The notes beneath the pieces were generated by a model. The model had not been told where the DNA came from and searched no databases. It saw nothing but the letters and a program-made list of their open reading frames with translations. Source: RYN-230 sp963718305 (GTDB taxonomy: Bacteria > Actinomycetota > Actinomycetes > Streptosporangiales > Streptosporangiaceae). From it: DNA of 64,000 nucleotides. How positions within the stretch are numbered: position 1 is the first letter of the stretch; each line of letters starts with the position of its first letter. The stretch covers positions 682,001 to 746,000 of the forward strand of contig CAVQZG010000001.1 in the NCBI GenBank assembly GCA_963718305.1, in the 5' to 3' direction. The translations under genes and the position numbers were made by a program. Positions 42,357-51,817 of the stretch are shown here, piece after piece.

Positions 42357-42592
42357 AGACCGGCATCCCCGGCGGGCAGCAGGCCCTTGCCTACCTGGTC
42401 TTCGCGGTGATCGCCGCCCTCGGCGTGGGCATTCCCGTCGGCATCTACTTCGCCCTGGGCGAGCGCTCGGCGAGACTCCTGGCCGGGCTCAAGGACTGGA
42501 TGAGCGAGCACAACGCCGTCATCATGACCGTCCTGTGCCTCATCATCGGGGCCAAGCTGATCGGCGACGCGATCAGCGGGCTCACCAGCTAA
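42357..42592 (+). pseudogene. GAP-family membrane protein, C-terminal remnant
   Basis: About 78 codons read AYLVFAVIAALGVGIPVGIY, GERSARLLAGLKDWMSEHNA and IMTVLCLIIGAKLIGDAISG. This is the ending of GAP (Sap-like) LysE-related membrane proteins. The first four helices are missing and no start with a ribosome site is seen. Confidence 0.6.
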
Positions 42593-42618
42593 AGCTGCTC
42601 CTCATTAAGGAGAGCTCT

Positions 42619-43173
42619 TTAGCCGGCCGGCGCGTGATCTGAGCCCTTCGGCCCGGCCGCCTCGGCCAGGTCGTAATATCCGTCCTCGGAAACCACCGGC
42701 GGCACGGTCAGGGCCTGCCCGTCCCGCCCCGCGCGGTGCCTGGCGGAGAACATCGCACCGCGGGCGGGTGCGGCCGGGGCGAAACGGCCTATACCGAGCG
42801 GTTTGTCCACGTCGTCATAGATCGCGTCGATGCCGCCGCGCATGAAGTACGCCTCGTGCCAGAATCCGGTGCCGCCGGAGTCCTTCAGGAACTGCTGCCA
42901 CCACCGTCTATGCGGTTCGGAACGGGTCCAGCGTTCGAGACTGTCCAGGTCGCGCCAGTACTGCCGCATGCCCAGGTGAAGCGGAAACAGCGACCAGATG
43001 AGGTCTTCGTGCAGCAGCAGGCCGTCAGGCTTGGCTTTCCATGACTTCTGGATCTGCGGGCCAATCCCGAGCAGGCTCAGCACACCGCGTGGACGCCGGA
43101 CCCGCATCCCGAGATAGACGACAACCAGATCTGGATAGGCCGTGAGATCTACGGTCTGGCGTTCCGCTCGCAT
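42619..43173 (-). CDS. DUF4188 family protein (haem-oxygenase-like fold)
   Basis: The 184-residue protein has the DUF4188 sequence of patterns: DLVVVYLGMRVRRPRGVLSL at the start, GLLLHEDLIWSLFPLHLGMR and QYWRDLDSLERWTRSEPHRR, then GTGFWHEAYFMRGGIDAIYD. The order resembles phenylacetaldoxime dehydratase-related monooxygenase folds. Conserved His (FWHEAY) may bind haem or substrate. It is a single gene between remnants and an ankyrin gene. The family has no firm function. Confidence 0.75.
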   Translation of the reverse strand: MRAERQTVDLTAYPDLVVVYLGMRVRRPRGVLSLLGIGPQIQKSWKAKPDGLLLHEDLIWSLFPLHLGMRQYWRDLDSLERWTRSEPHRRWWQQFLKDSGGTGFWHEAYFMRGGIDAIYDDVDKPLGIGRFAPAAPARGAMFSARHRAGRDGQALTVPPVVSEDGYYDLAEAAGPKGSDHAPAG

Positions 43174-43336
43174 GCTTGTCCTCCCCGGTAACCCGGTGCC
43201 CGTCCTGGAAGGGCTCCTCCGTGAGGCTAAGCAGCCATCGGTGCAGGCGCGCTGCCATCCATATGGAGAATGGGTGGAGAAGCCGGATCCGGGTCAGGAT
43301 TCCGGTCAGTCCGGCCGCCTGCCCGGCCCTTCCGGA

Positions 43337-44095
43337 TCAGTCGGAGCTGGCGGAACGGGCTCCCAGTTCGCGCAGCCAGGAGATGACGTTCTCCTGCCTG
43401 GTACCCAGCCCGCTGGCCGCGTCGAGCGGCGTGCCCTGGGCGTAGTCCGGCTCCCAGTTGAGATCTGCGCCGCGGGACAGCAGATACTCCGCGGCGCGCC
43501 GCTGGCCGGCCGCGCAGGCATGCCAGAACGCTTGCGACACGTCCTCCGCGGTCGGGTCGCTGCCCAGGATGGTTTCGAGGCGGCCCCGCATGCCCAGGGC
43601 GGCCGCATGCCAGGCCCGGTCAACCCGGGCGCCGCGCGTCACCAGCAAGCGGGCGACATGCCAGCAGCCGTAGCCAACGGCGTTATCGAGCGGAGTGCCG
43701 ATCGAGCCATCGGGCGTCTCGAGATCGGCTCCCGCATCGATCAGGACTTCGGCCACGTCAACGTCGTCGCTGCTCGCCGCGTAATGCAACGGCGTCTCTG
43801 AACCTGGTTCGGGCTGTGAACCTCGGCTGGTCGTCAGGGCGTTGGGATCGGCGCCCGCGTCGATCAGGAGCCGGACGATCTCTGGGCCGTGGGGGAAGTA
43901 GCCGGGCCAGTCAGTGACAAGATGCAACGGCGTCCCCGTGCCGCCGTCCCGGCCAACGAGTCTGGCCGACGCCAGCGCGGGGTTATTCCGCAGCAGTCTC
44001 TGGATCGCGCCGACGTCCCCTGCGCGAACCGCCAAGCGCAGCTCGACCGCGACTTGGCCGTCACTAGGGATCCAATTGCCGGACTGCTCACTCAT
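43337..44095 (-). CDS. Ankyrin repeat protein
   Basis: The 252-residue protein has about five ankyrin units, with clear signatures GTPLHLVTDWPGYFPHGPEI, ETPLHYAASSDDVDVAEVLI and GTPLDNAVGYGCWHVARLL, each followed by GADxN-like turns. The repeats bind proteins. The start is uncertain: ATGs at 44095, 44104 and 44107 are in frame and none has a strong ribosome site. The partner is unknown; free-standing ankyrin genes are common in actinomycetes. Confidence 0.85.
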   Translation of the reverse strand: MSEQSGNWIPSDGQVAVELRLAVRAGDVGAIQRLLRNNPALASARLVGRDGGTGTPLHLVTDWPGYFPHGPEIVRLLIDAGADPNALTTSRGSQPEPGSETPLHYAASSDDVDVAEVLIDAGADLETPDGSIGTPLDNAVGYGCWHVARLLVTRGARVDRAWHAAALGMRGRLETILGSDPTAEDVSQAFWHACAAGQRRAAEYLLSRGADLNWEPDYAQGTPLDAASGLGTRQENVISWLRELGARSASSD

Positions 44096-44225
44096 CGTGG
44101 ACATCATGCCAGGCGCCGGACCGCTTCCGTGGGATGCAGCCCGGCAGGCCTGCCGAACCGGCGGGCCCAGGCGCGACGTCACACCTGGTCGCTAGAGTCC
44201 TTCTGGTGCCGATGAAGGGTTCGAC

Positions 44226-44833
44226 GTGGAGTACTTCTTCTACTGCAGGGACCGTCCAGGATCGATGGCGTTGCGCGAGGAGCTGATCGAGGAGCACTGG
44301 TCGTTCATGGACCGGTATGCCGACGCCATGATTGCGCGCGGCCCCACGCTCACGGCCGACGCCTCGGCCGCGACCGGCAGTGTGCACATCGTCAACCTGC
44401 CCGACGCTGATGCCGCCCACGTGTTCGCCTTCGAGGAACCGAACTACCGGGCCGGGGTGTACGGCGAGGTGCTGGTGCGCCGCTGGCGCAACCTGCTGGG
44501 CCGTACGATGTGGGACTTCGCCGGGGAAGCGGACGGCGATCATCGTTTCCTGATCCTGGGCCACGGCAAGCCGGGGATGACCGCGGCCCGCGACGAGCTC
44601 GCGATGAGTACCTTCCTTACCTGGCCGCCGGAGGCTTTGGTGACCGGCTCATCGCCTGCGGACCACTGCTATCGGACGACGGATCCGAATGGGCGGGCAC
44701 CGCGATGCTGGCCGAACTGCCCGGCCGCGCCTCCGCCGAGGCCATCCTGGCCCACGATCCATACGCCCGGGCCGGCCGGTACGACAGCATCGAAGTCCAC
44801 AGCTGGCAGTTCGGCGGCCGGCCGCCGAACTAG
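44226..44833 (+). pseudogene. Double YCII-domain protein, frameshifted between domains
   Basis: YCII-type ferredoxin-fold domain 1 (44226-44550) reads MEYFFYCRDRPG, EEHWSFMDRYADAMIARGP, HVFAFEEPNYRAGVYGE. Domain 2 continues in a different frame from about 44605: GFGDRLIACGPLLSDDGS and AEAILAHDPYARAGRYDSIE up to TAG at 44831. The shift is at about 44600-44610. The GTG at 44226 follows AAGGG. One base would restore a 200-residue two-domain protein. The YCII family has His/Asp sites of unclear catalytic use. Confidence 0.75.
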
Positions 44834-44861
44834 CTTCGGCGTCCTGCTGATCGATGCGGCA

Positions 44862-45491
44862 CTAGTAGCTGAAGACGACGGACGACAAGGGCACCGCGGG
44901 CCGGGGGACTCCGACACACGACGGTGTACCCGCTGTGCAGACTGGCAGGTAAGTCAATGGGGCGATCTGCTGGTCAACAAAGTCCACCTGCGTCGAATGC
45001 CCGTTCGGTGTAGTGACGGTAACCTTCCACCAGCCCCTGGTGGGCTCGAATACGCATGGGAAACCCTGGTCAGCCGTCATAAGCTGGATCACATTTGCGA
45101 ACGGCTCGGAATCCGTGGTGAACGAGCCTGAATACACCGATCCCAGGGTGCAGTTGGTCTCAACGGGCTGGAACGACACCTTGCTCCCCTTGGGGATGTT
45201 CCAGGTCGCGGTGATCGAGACGGGATAGCTGCCTGTCCCTGGAGGCCGGCCGCCGAGGCCTGGCCTGCAGCGCGCCTGCGGCCAGCAGGTATGCAGTTGA
45301 GGACTGCTCCACGCCGCCTTCGCCGAGGCTGCGGCGCTGCCCGTTGCGGATGCTCCTGCCGACATGGGGGCGAAAAACAGCACGGCTAGCGCGCTGAGAA
45401 CAAGCGCTCCTGTGCTGCACCATGTGGCACGTCGCGCGTGTCCGGCGTTCCGCCACTTGGGAGTGCCCGGACCGGTTTTAATAGCTTGCAT
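44862..45491 (-). CDS. Secreted hypothetical protein
   Basis: The 209-residue protein has a long signal peptide (about 20-48, CSTGALVLSALAVLFFAPMSAG and A-x-A at ASA). The exported part is beta-rich (SYPVSITATWNIPKGSKVSF, RGWWKVTVTTPNGHSTQVDF) and has six cysteines, so several disulfides may form. Family unknown. It may be a small surface or wall protein. It converges on the decayed YCII gene. Confidence 0.65.
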   Translation of the reverse strand: MQAIKTGPGTPKWRNAGHARRATWCSTGALVLSALAVLFFAPMSAGASATGSAAASAKAAWSSPQLHTCWPQARCRPGLGGRPPGTGSYPVSITATWNIPKGSKVSFQPVETNCTLGSVYSGSFTTDSEPFANVIQLMTADQGFPCVFEPTRGWWKVTVTTPNGHSTQVDFVDQQIAPLTYLPVCTAGTPSCVGVPRPAVPLSSVVFSY

Positions 45492-45712
45492 CTTTCCCCC
45501 CCGAGAAATATTAGCTCACGTTACCGGCATTAGCTGGTGGCGTAAAGGCTACCTCCGGACTCTATACTGATTCATTGCTTCCAATAAAGGTCACTAGCCA
45601 GAGAAATGTGACCACATAAACTATCTTTGCGGTATATTCAGCTGCTATCAGCGCCGGCCTGGAGGGTGCGTAGGGTCAACCCGCAGGCTGGTTACGCCGA
45701 TGTGGGGGGCCG

Positions 45713-46519
45713 ATGGTGGACACCGCGCCGGATGTCCGTGCGGCTGGCTCGGCCAGGCCGCGGCTGGTGGTGTCGGTGACTGCTTCAGTCGACGGGCGGG
45801 TCACGCTCAACCGCGCCAGCCGGTTGCTGGACCAGGCCGCAGGGAAGATGTGGGATTCCATTCATCCCGGCAGCGCGGACGCGATGGCCGCAGCGCGCGA
45901 CGCGGAGATCGAGCGGCGGTACGCGCCCCAGGTGGTTCTGGAGGGAAGCGGGACATTCGTCGCGGATGAGGACGGCCCGGTCACGGGCTTGCCCGCGCCT
46001 GGTGGCGACATCGCGGCGCTCTATGACGACTTCCTGCCCGCCGGGGCCGACTGCCGGTGGTTCGCGGTCGTCGACGGCCGCGGCCGGGTCAGATGGGCAG
46101 CCAGGGAAGACGCGGGCAGGCGGTTGCTGGTCATCGTGTCGCACGCGACACCGGCGCCGTACCTGGCGTATCTGCGGAGCGAGGATGTTCCCTACCTCGT
46201 CGCTGGCGACGGGCCGGTCAACCTGGGCGGCGCCCTGCGCTCGATGAAGGATCAGCTCGGGGTGACGTGTGTCGTCTCGGAAGCCGGAGGCGGCCTCAAC
46301 GGTGCGTTGCTGCGTGCCGGGCTCGTTGACGAGCTTCACCTGATGCTGCTGCCGTCCCTGGTCGGCGGCCTCGGAACGCCGACCATCTTCGACGGCGTTC
46401 CCCTTCAGCCGGGCCAGCTCCCGACCCCGCTGCGGCTGCTGGATGCACGTGTCACGGCAGACGGCATCGTCTCGCTGCACTATGAGATTGATCATCAGCC
46501 TGGGCCGGGCGGCACCTGA
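45713..46519 (+). CDS. RibD C-terminal (dihydrofolate reductase-like) reductase
   Basis: The 268-residue protein begins its fold with RLVVSVTASVDGRVTLN, matching the RibD reductase/DHFR-like family. It goes on with RLLVIVSHATPAPYL, VVSEAGGGLNGALLRAGLVD (family-typical GG-x-N loop) and HLMLLPSLVGG. The family reduces a ribosylaminopyrimidine or pteridine-like substrate with NADPH. It lacks the deaminase half of RibD. Its 3' end overlaps the convergent CU044_5270-type gene by 25 bp. Confidence 0.82.
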   Translation: MVDTAPDVRAAGSARPRLVVSVTASVDGRVTLNRASRLLDQAAGKMWDSIHPGSADAMAAARDAEIERRYAPQVVLEGSGTFVADEDGPVTGLPAPGGDIAALYDDFLPAGADCRWFAVVDGRGRVRWAAREDAGRRLLVIVSHATPAPYLAYLRSEDVPYLVAGDGPVNLGGALRSMKDQLGVTCVVSEAGGGLNGALLRAGLVDELHLMLLPSLVGGLGTPTIFDGVPLQPGQLPTPLRLLDARVTADGIVSLHYEIDHQPGPGGT

Positions 46520-47509
46520 CCGCGGTGGTCGACGAAGGCGCGGGCGATGATGGCGGTGGCGGTGGTGGTCACGCCGGTTCTGGCGATGACCGTGCGTTCG
46601 CCGATCAGCTGCAAGGCAGCCTGGCTGAAGATCAGCTCTTCGAGGACGCCGCCGTCAACGCCGGGGCCGATCCGGGCCACGGCCACGCCGTGGCGGCCGA
46701 TCGCGTCCGTGGCGTGAGCTACCAGGATCACGCCGGGGATGAGGGCTGCGGCCCGGTAGAGCGCGGCGGCAACCTTGGGCGGTGCGATCGTGCTGCGGAG
46801 CAGGTCGCCGATGGTGACGAAGGCCTCCTGGGCCGGACCGGGACCGTGCCCGCGTTCCACCCGGTAAATCATCGCCAGCAGGGCATGCGGGTTGGTGGGC
46901 AGGGTTTGCAGCAGCCGGTAGGTCGGATCGTTCAGGCCGCCGGCGTTCGGGCACTTCACACCGGGCTGTCGCGCGGAAAAGGTCGAGCTGCTCGTGTGTC
47001 CCTGGGCGGTAATGCCGCGTTCAAGGCCAGTGCGGCACAGATTGTCAACCGGCACCCAGACCTGCGAGGTGACCATCTCCAGGTGGATATGGCGGGAGAA
47101 GGACCCGGGCTTGCCGGTCAAGGGCTTGGGCGAGGGGGGGGCGGCCGCCGTGGTCTCCACGTACATGTACTGGCTGTCCCGGACATGGGGGGTGGGCTGG
47201 CGCGCGGCGACGTCGGCGACCTTGGACAGCAGCCGGATGGCTCCCTGGTCGGCGGCCGGATGTATGAGGCTGCGGTGGGATGTGATGCCGATCGCGGTGG
47301 CGATGGTGACCAGGGCTAGCGCCCCGGCTACGGCAGCCACGATGGCTCGGCTCGGCCGGCGGGCGGCCGAGCCGTGATCTGGCCGCGGCCCGCTGCAGCA
47401 TGCTTACCCTCAGCGGAGCCTGGTTCTTGATGTCGGCCATCGTGGCCGGGCGCACGCCGCGTTCCATCAGCTCATGAATTTGCCCGCTCAGGTCAGCCTT
47501 CATCGTCAA
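46495..47509 (-). pseudogene. CU044_5270-type membrane-anchored protein, frameshifted at its anchor
   Basis: The first frame, starting at 47509, reads MKADLSGQIHELMERGVRP and MADIKNQAPLR. The membrane anchor and extracytoplasmic domain lie in another frame from about 47345: AAVAGALALVTIATAIGI, then PHVRDSQYMYVETTAA and a long C-terminal domain. A stop in the second frame at 47404-47406 places the indel between 47345 and 47405. Proteins of this family often follow SigE-type sigma factors and may act as their membrane partners. The start overlaps the sigma factor gene by 17 bp. Confidence 0.75.
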
Positions 47510-48005
47510 CCCCCAGCAAACTGCGCAACCGGGCCAGCCCTCGGCTGAGATGGTTCTGCACGGTTGTCGGCCGGATACCGGTCAGCTCAGCCACCTCGCG
47601 CAGCGTGTAACCGTAGCCATGCACTAGCACCACGGCCAGCCGCTGCCGCTGCGTCAACGTGGCCAGCGCCTTGGGCAGTCCTGGCTCGAAGCTGTAATCG
47701 CTGCCTACACCGATATCGAATAGCTCGGCTACCGGCTGGCGCCTGCGGCGGCCCCGGGTCTGTCCGACTCGGAACAGGTAGCCCGGGAGGTTCGCGATGT
47801 GCTGCAGGCGTGGCCAGTTTTCCCAGGCGTAGGCCAGTGCTTCCGCAGTCGCGTCACGGCCATCCTCAAAGCCGTAAACCGCAGCCAGCGCGCGGCCGAG
47901 CCGCGGTCCGGCCTCTTCCACAAAGCGCTCGAATACCGCCTGGTCATCGCCGGCTGTGCCCGGCACTGGCCTCACGGCCGGTCGCGCGCCGCCCGCTGGG
48001 TGCAT
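47493..48005 (-). CDS. ECF sigma factor (SigE-like)
   Basis: The 170-residue protein has sigma region 2 at about 25-95 (AVFERFVEEAGPRLGRALAA, ATAEALAYAWENWPRLQ) and region 4 at about 110-165 (TQRQRLAVVLVHGYGYTLRE, TVQNHLSRGLARLRSLLG). It would direct RNA polymerase to a small regulon. The downstream overlapping gene codes a membrane-anchored protein that is probably its antagonist, but that gene carries a frameshift as sequenced. Confidence 0.88.
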   Translation of the reverse strand: MHPAGGARPAVRPVPGTAGDDQAVFERFVEEAGPRLGRALAAVYGFEDGRDATAEALAYAWENWPRLQHIANLPGYLFRVGQTRGRRRRQPVAELFDIGVGSDYSFEPGLPKALATLTQRQRLAVVLVHGYGYTLREVAELTGIRPTTVQNHLSRGLARLRSLLGVDDEG

Positions 48006-48352
48006 CTCATCGCCGCCCCGCTTCGGTCTCCTACCTACTTAGACCAGCGAAGCCGCCAGCGCTACCACAAGGCTGACCCGCTCGTTTTGCTCTTGTACGT
48101 CGTTCAGGCGGGACCGGACGCCAGCTACAGAAGCGGATACGAACAATCCGATTTTTGCGTCTGCCGCGTGTCATCGCCGTGACCGAGCGCCCGGAAACTG
48201 GCCCTGACGTGCTCTGATGCCGCCTCATCGGCTTCAAGTAAGCGGATATTTCATATCCATTACTCCCTTGACAGCACCGCTTGCGCGGCCGAAGCTGTTA
48301 CCGAACGTTCGGTCAGCAATGCCAGAACGAAATCCAACGAAGGGTGCTTGTC
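48006..48352. other. Divergent promoter region between sigma factor and SatP genes
   Basis: There is no gene here. The region holds TTGACA at 48268-48273 and the 14-bp palindrome at 48300-48313. No good -10 could be fixed downstream of it. Three related CGGATA-type stretches are scattered in the region and are not clearly repeats. Confidence 0.4.
48300..48313. promoter_or_regulatory. ACCGAACGTTCGGT palindrome, TetR-type operator candidate
   Basis: The 14-bp perfect palindrome lies 40 bp before the SatP start and just after TTGACA. TetR repressors often use such dyads. A decayed TetR gene follows the two downstream genes, so this could be its former target. Confidence 0.55.
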
Positions 48353-49078
48353 ATGACCGTCGCCTCTGCGCCCACCCCCTCCACAGCAGTCCCCACGCCC
48401 GCGGTGGCGCCGTCGGCGCGCACCGGTCACGCCCTGCCTGTCGGGGCCGCGGGCTTCGCCTGGTGCTCACTCGCGCTGGGGCTGTCCACCGTCGGGCTGA
48501 TGAACACGCCAGGCAGCTCCGTGATCGTGAGCGGGACGTTCTTCTACGGCGGGATCGTCCAACTCGTCGCCGGGTTCTTCGCGCTGGCCACGGGCGCCAC
48601 CTTCGCCGCCGCGTTCCTGACCGCGTACGGTGCGTTCTGGCTGGGATACACGGCGATCCAGGTGTACGTGGCCCCGCACATCGTGGCCACGGTGCTCTCC
48701 GCCGCCGCGCACGGCGCCCCAACGCCGGCATTGGCGGCCCAGGCGGGGCACGACGTCGTGCAGGCGCTCGGGGTGTTCCTGATCGCCTGGCTGGTTGTAA
48801 CCGTGATCTTCACGGTCGTGAGCCTGGGCACGAACGCGGTCACGGTCGCGGCCTTCGGGCTGCTGGACCTGGTGATCGTGCTGCTGATCGTCGCGTATCT
48901 GGGCGCGAGCGGCGCGGGCGTGCCGATCGCCGGGGCGCTGCATGCGGCCGGCTGGGCGGAGATCGTGCTGGCGGGGGTCGCGTTCTACATCGTCCTGGCC
49001 GAACTGGCGAACGAGACACTGCAGCGGCCGCTCATCCCGGTCTTCCCGCTGCGCCGCCCGGCCACGCACATCGCCTGA
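48353..49078 (+). CDS. SatP/AceP-type acetate transporter (GPR1/FUN34/YaaH family)
   Basis: The 241-residue protein has six likely membrane helices. Family signatures are GAAGFAWCSLALGLSTVGLM in helix 1, FFYGGIVQLVAGFFALATGA in helix 2 and AAAFLTAYGAFWLGYTAIQ in helix 3. It should move acetate or succinate with protons. The N-terminal 30 residues are Ala/Pro/Thr-rich. The ATG at 48353 follows AGGGTGC. A CocE-type hydrolase gene follows after 27 bp, so its product acid could be what is carried. Confidence 0.9.
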   Translation: MTVASAPTPSTAVPTPAVAPSARTGHALPVGAAGFAWCSLALGLSTVGLMNTPGSSVIVSGTFFYGGIVQLVAGFFALATGATFAAAFLTAYGAFWLGYTAIQVYVAPHIVATVLSAAAHGAPTPALAAQAGHDVVQALGVFLIAWLVVTVIFTVVSLGTNAVTVAAFGLLDLVIVLLIVAYLGASGAGVPIAGALHAAGWAEIVLAGVAFYIVLAELANETLQRPLIPVFPLRRPATHIA

Positions 49079-49105
49079 CGCGCACCACCGTCACTGGAGA
49101 GGCAC

Positions 49106-50902
49106 ATGAGAACACGCATGCACACGCTCCGTCATCGCCGCCCGCGCGCGCTGTCGGGCCTGGTGGGCGCCGGGCTGGCCGCGCTACTCACGGTTGGTCT
49201 CGTCCCGGCGGCCGGGGCCGCCGTCCCGGCCGTCCGCGGCGGCTGGCAGCCGGACGCGGCGGTGTACGGGGTGAGCACGCCGGCCACCACCCAGGTACGG
49301 ATGGACGATGGGGTCCTGATCTCCGTCGAGGTGGTGTATCCCACCGACCCGGCTACCGGGGGTCGGGCGCGCGGCAGCTTCCCGGTGCTGCTGACGCAGA
49401 ACCCGTACGGTGCTGGGCGCTCCGATCCGACAACCGCGGGCGACTACTTCGTGCAGCGCGGCTACATCTACGTCGCCTCCGCGGTGCGCGGCACCGGGGC
49501 ATCCGGCGGGCAGGCCGACTGGTTCGGGCTGCGCCAGGGCCGCGACGGCGCCGAGCTGGTCAACTGGGCGGCCCACTCCCTGCCCGGCTCCAACGGCGAG
49601 GTCGGCCTCGACGGCTGCTCCTACCTCGGGGTGAACCAGTGGTTCACGGCCGCGGCCGTAGGCGCCCACTCCGCCCTCAAGGCGATCACACCGTTCTGCA
49701 CGGACTCGAACTTCTACGACGACCTGACCGCGGACGGCGGGATCCCCACGCCGTTCGTCGCCGGGATCGCACAAGCCGAACCGCGCGGCCCGCAGGACGA
49801 CCCGGCCACCGACCCGCAGTCCGTCACGATCGCGCAGTTGGCCGACGGCGGGCCGCGCTCCTACGACAACGCGTACTGGCAGGCGCTCGACGTGCAGCAG
49901 CTGATGCCGCGCATCGTGGCCAACGGCATCCCCGCGCTGACCGAGGCAGGGTGGAACGACCTGTTCCCCGGCGGCAACCTTGGGGATTACGTCGCCGCGC
50001 AGAACGCGTACTTCCACCGCCCGCTGACGGCGCCGATCACCGCGCACGAGCCGACCACCGGCCGCTACCAGGCGATTGTGGGCCCATGGACGCACGGGGA
50101 AAACGTAACCGGCACGACCCTGGAGAACCTGCGGCTGGAGTGGTTCGACATCTGGCTGCGGCACGAGCCCACCGGCATGGCCGACACCCGGACTCCCTTG
50201 CACATCTTCCAGAACACCGCGGCCCGCTGGGTGGACACCGCGGCCTGGCCGCCTTCGGCGCAGGCGGCGACCTACTACTTCGGCGACGGGACGCTGAGCA
50301 TGAGCAAGCCGGATGGTGCCGGGCGCGACACCCTGGCCTGGGCGCCCGCGAGCACGGCGAACGCCCTGACCTACACCACCGCGCCGCTGCAGCGCGCCGT
50401 GGTCCTCGACGGACCGTCCGACCTCACCGTCTACGCATCGGCCACCGCAACGGAGACCGAGTTCAGCGCGACGCTCAACGTGCTGGCCCCCGACGGCACC
50501 GTGCGCAAACAGGCCGACGGGGTGCTGCTGGGCAGCCAGCGCCGGCTGGACCCGGCCAGCAGCTGGTACGGCCAGGACGGCGTGCTGCTGTCGCCCGGCC
50601 ACCCGTTTACCCAGGACAGCCAGCAACCCGTGGTGCCCGGCCGCACCACCCGCTACGACATCGCGTTGCTGCCCAACTTCACGCTGATCCCCGCGGGCGC
50701 CCGCATCCAGCTGGTGCTCACCAGCCAGACCCCGGCCAGCTTCCACTCCCCATTGGCCCCCACCCCGCAGCAGCTGGCGCACCTGGCCGGCGGGCGCTAC
50801 ACGGTCGAGCGCGGGACGCTCGCCGCCTCCCGGCTGGACCTGCCCCTGGCGCCGGCCGACACGTTCACCACCAGCCCCACGAACTGGGGGCCACCGTCGT
50901 GA
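49106..50902 (+). CDS. Secreted CocE/NonD-type hydrolase (X-Pro dipeptidyl-peptidase-like)
   Basis: The 598-residue protein begins with a signal peptide (LSGLVGAGLAALLTVGLVPAAGAA). The alpha/beta hydrolase domain has the nucleophile elbow GLDGCSYLG, the Asp region TEAGWNDLFPGG and the His in VGPWTHGEN. The jelly-roll C-terminal domain is present (SDLTVYASATATETEFSATL). Such enzymes cleave acyl esters or amides, such as cocaine or X-Pro peptides. The Ser-Asp-His set appears complete. It is likely in one operon with SatP. Confidence 0.9.
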   Translation: MRTRMHTLRHRRPRALSGLVGAGLAALLTVGLVPAAGAAVPAVRGGWQPDAAVYGVSTPATTQVRMDDGVLISVEVVYPTDPATGGRARGSFPVLLTQNPYGAGRSDPTTAGDYFVQRGYIYVASAVRGTGASGGQADWFGLRQGRDGAELVNWAAHSLPGSNGEVGLDGCSYLGVNQWFTAAAVGAHSALKAITPFCTDSNFYDDLTADGGIPTPFVAGIAQAEPRGPQDDPATDPQSVTIAQLADGGPRSYDNAYWQALDVQQLMPRIVANGIPALTEAGWNDLFPGGNLGDYVAAQNAYFHRPLTAPITAHEPTTGRYQAIVGPWTHGENVTGTTLENLRLEWFDIWLRHEPTGMADTRTPLHIFQNTAARWVDTAAWPPSAQAATYYFGDGTLSMSKPDGAGRDTLAWAPASTANALTYTTAPLQRAVVLDGPSDLTVYASATATETEFSATLNVLAPDGTVRKQADGVLLGSQRRLDPASSWYGQDGVLLSPGHPFTQDSQQPVVPGRTTRYDIALLPNFTLIPAGARIQLVLTSQTPASFHSPLAPTPQQLAHLAGGRYTVERGTLAASRLDLPLAPADTFTTSPTNWGPPS

Positions 50903-51096
50903 CGAGGAGGCTCGATGACGAGCGGACCGATCGCCGTGACCGCAGCGGGGGTGCGCAACGGCCGGGCGATCCGCTCCCCGACGCGCTGCGCGACGGCAGA
51001 GAGCGGCAGTGCATGGCACGGATGATCGTGACGCTGGTCAGGCACTACGATGAAGCGGATCAGGCTTTACCGTTTCGTCGCCGAGGTAACCACTCC

Positions 51097-51795
51097 ATGT
51101 CCGCTGAACGCGCCGTACGGCCGCGGCTGCGCAAGGACGCCGAGTTGAACCGGCTGCGCATTCTCGCCGCCGCACGCGAGGTGTTCCGCGACCGGGGAGT
51201 AGCGGCCACGCTCAACGACGTGGCGCACCACGCGGGCCTCGGGGTTGGCACCGTCTACCGCCGCTTTTCCGACAAGGAGGAACTGGTCGACGCCCTGTTC
51301 GCCGACATGGTCAACACTGTGGAGGCGTACACGCGCGAAGCGCTCGAACACGAGGATGCCTGGACAGGGCTGGTTACCGCCCTGGAGCAGGTGTGCGAGA
51401 TCCAGGCCCTGGACCGGGGGCTGCGCGAGGTGATGCTCGGCACCGGACGCGGCCCGCAGCGTCAGGCCCAGATGGCCACACGGGTCGCCCGCTGGTCAAC
51501 CAACTGGTGGACAAGGCCCAGCAGCAGGGGACACTGCGGCCCGACCTGCTGCCCTCCGACCTGCCGGTCGTGCAACTGATGGTCGCGGCGGTCACCGATC
51601 ACACCGGCCAACCCGAGTTGTGGCGTCGCTACCTCGCCCTGCTGGTTGAACGGGATGCGCGCGTGCCCGGCCAGGCCCAGCACGGTGCTGCCTGCCCCGC
51701 CCGGCCTGCAGGACCCGGTGCAACAGGCACTGGTTGAACAGCAGCGTGCGGCAAGCCAACGACCGTCGCGAGGGACGCCCCGCGCGGCAACGTAA
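51097..51795 (+). pseudogene. TetR family regulator, frameshifted in the C-terminal domain
   Basis: The N-terminal HTH is intact (NRLRILAAAREVFRDRGVAA, DVAHHAGLGVGTVYRRFSDK). The ligand-binding domain then leaves the frame: MATRV at about 51480 should join PLVNQLVDKAQQQGTLRPDL, read in another frame from about 51495. A second shift near 51655 is needed to reach a plausible tail (MRACPARPSTVLPAPP, ending at TAA 51793). As sequenced the protein stops early at 51579. Position after SatP and CocE genes suggests it was their regulator. GAGGT precedes the ATG. Confidence 0.78.
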
Positions 51796-51817
51796 CCGTC
51801 CTAATACTCAGCCGCAC

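Noticed and set aside
48217..51579. 1120-codon open frame on the plus strand
   Set aside because: It runs out of frame through the SatP and CocE genes. Only its last part, from 51097, is a real TetR start.
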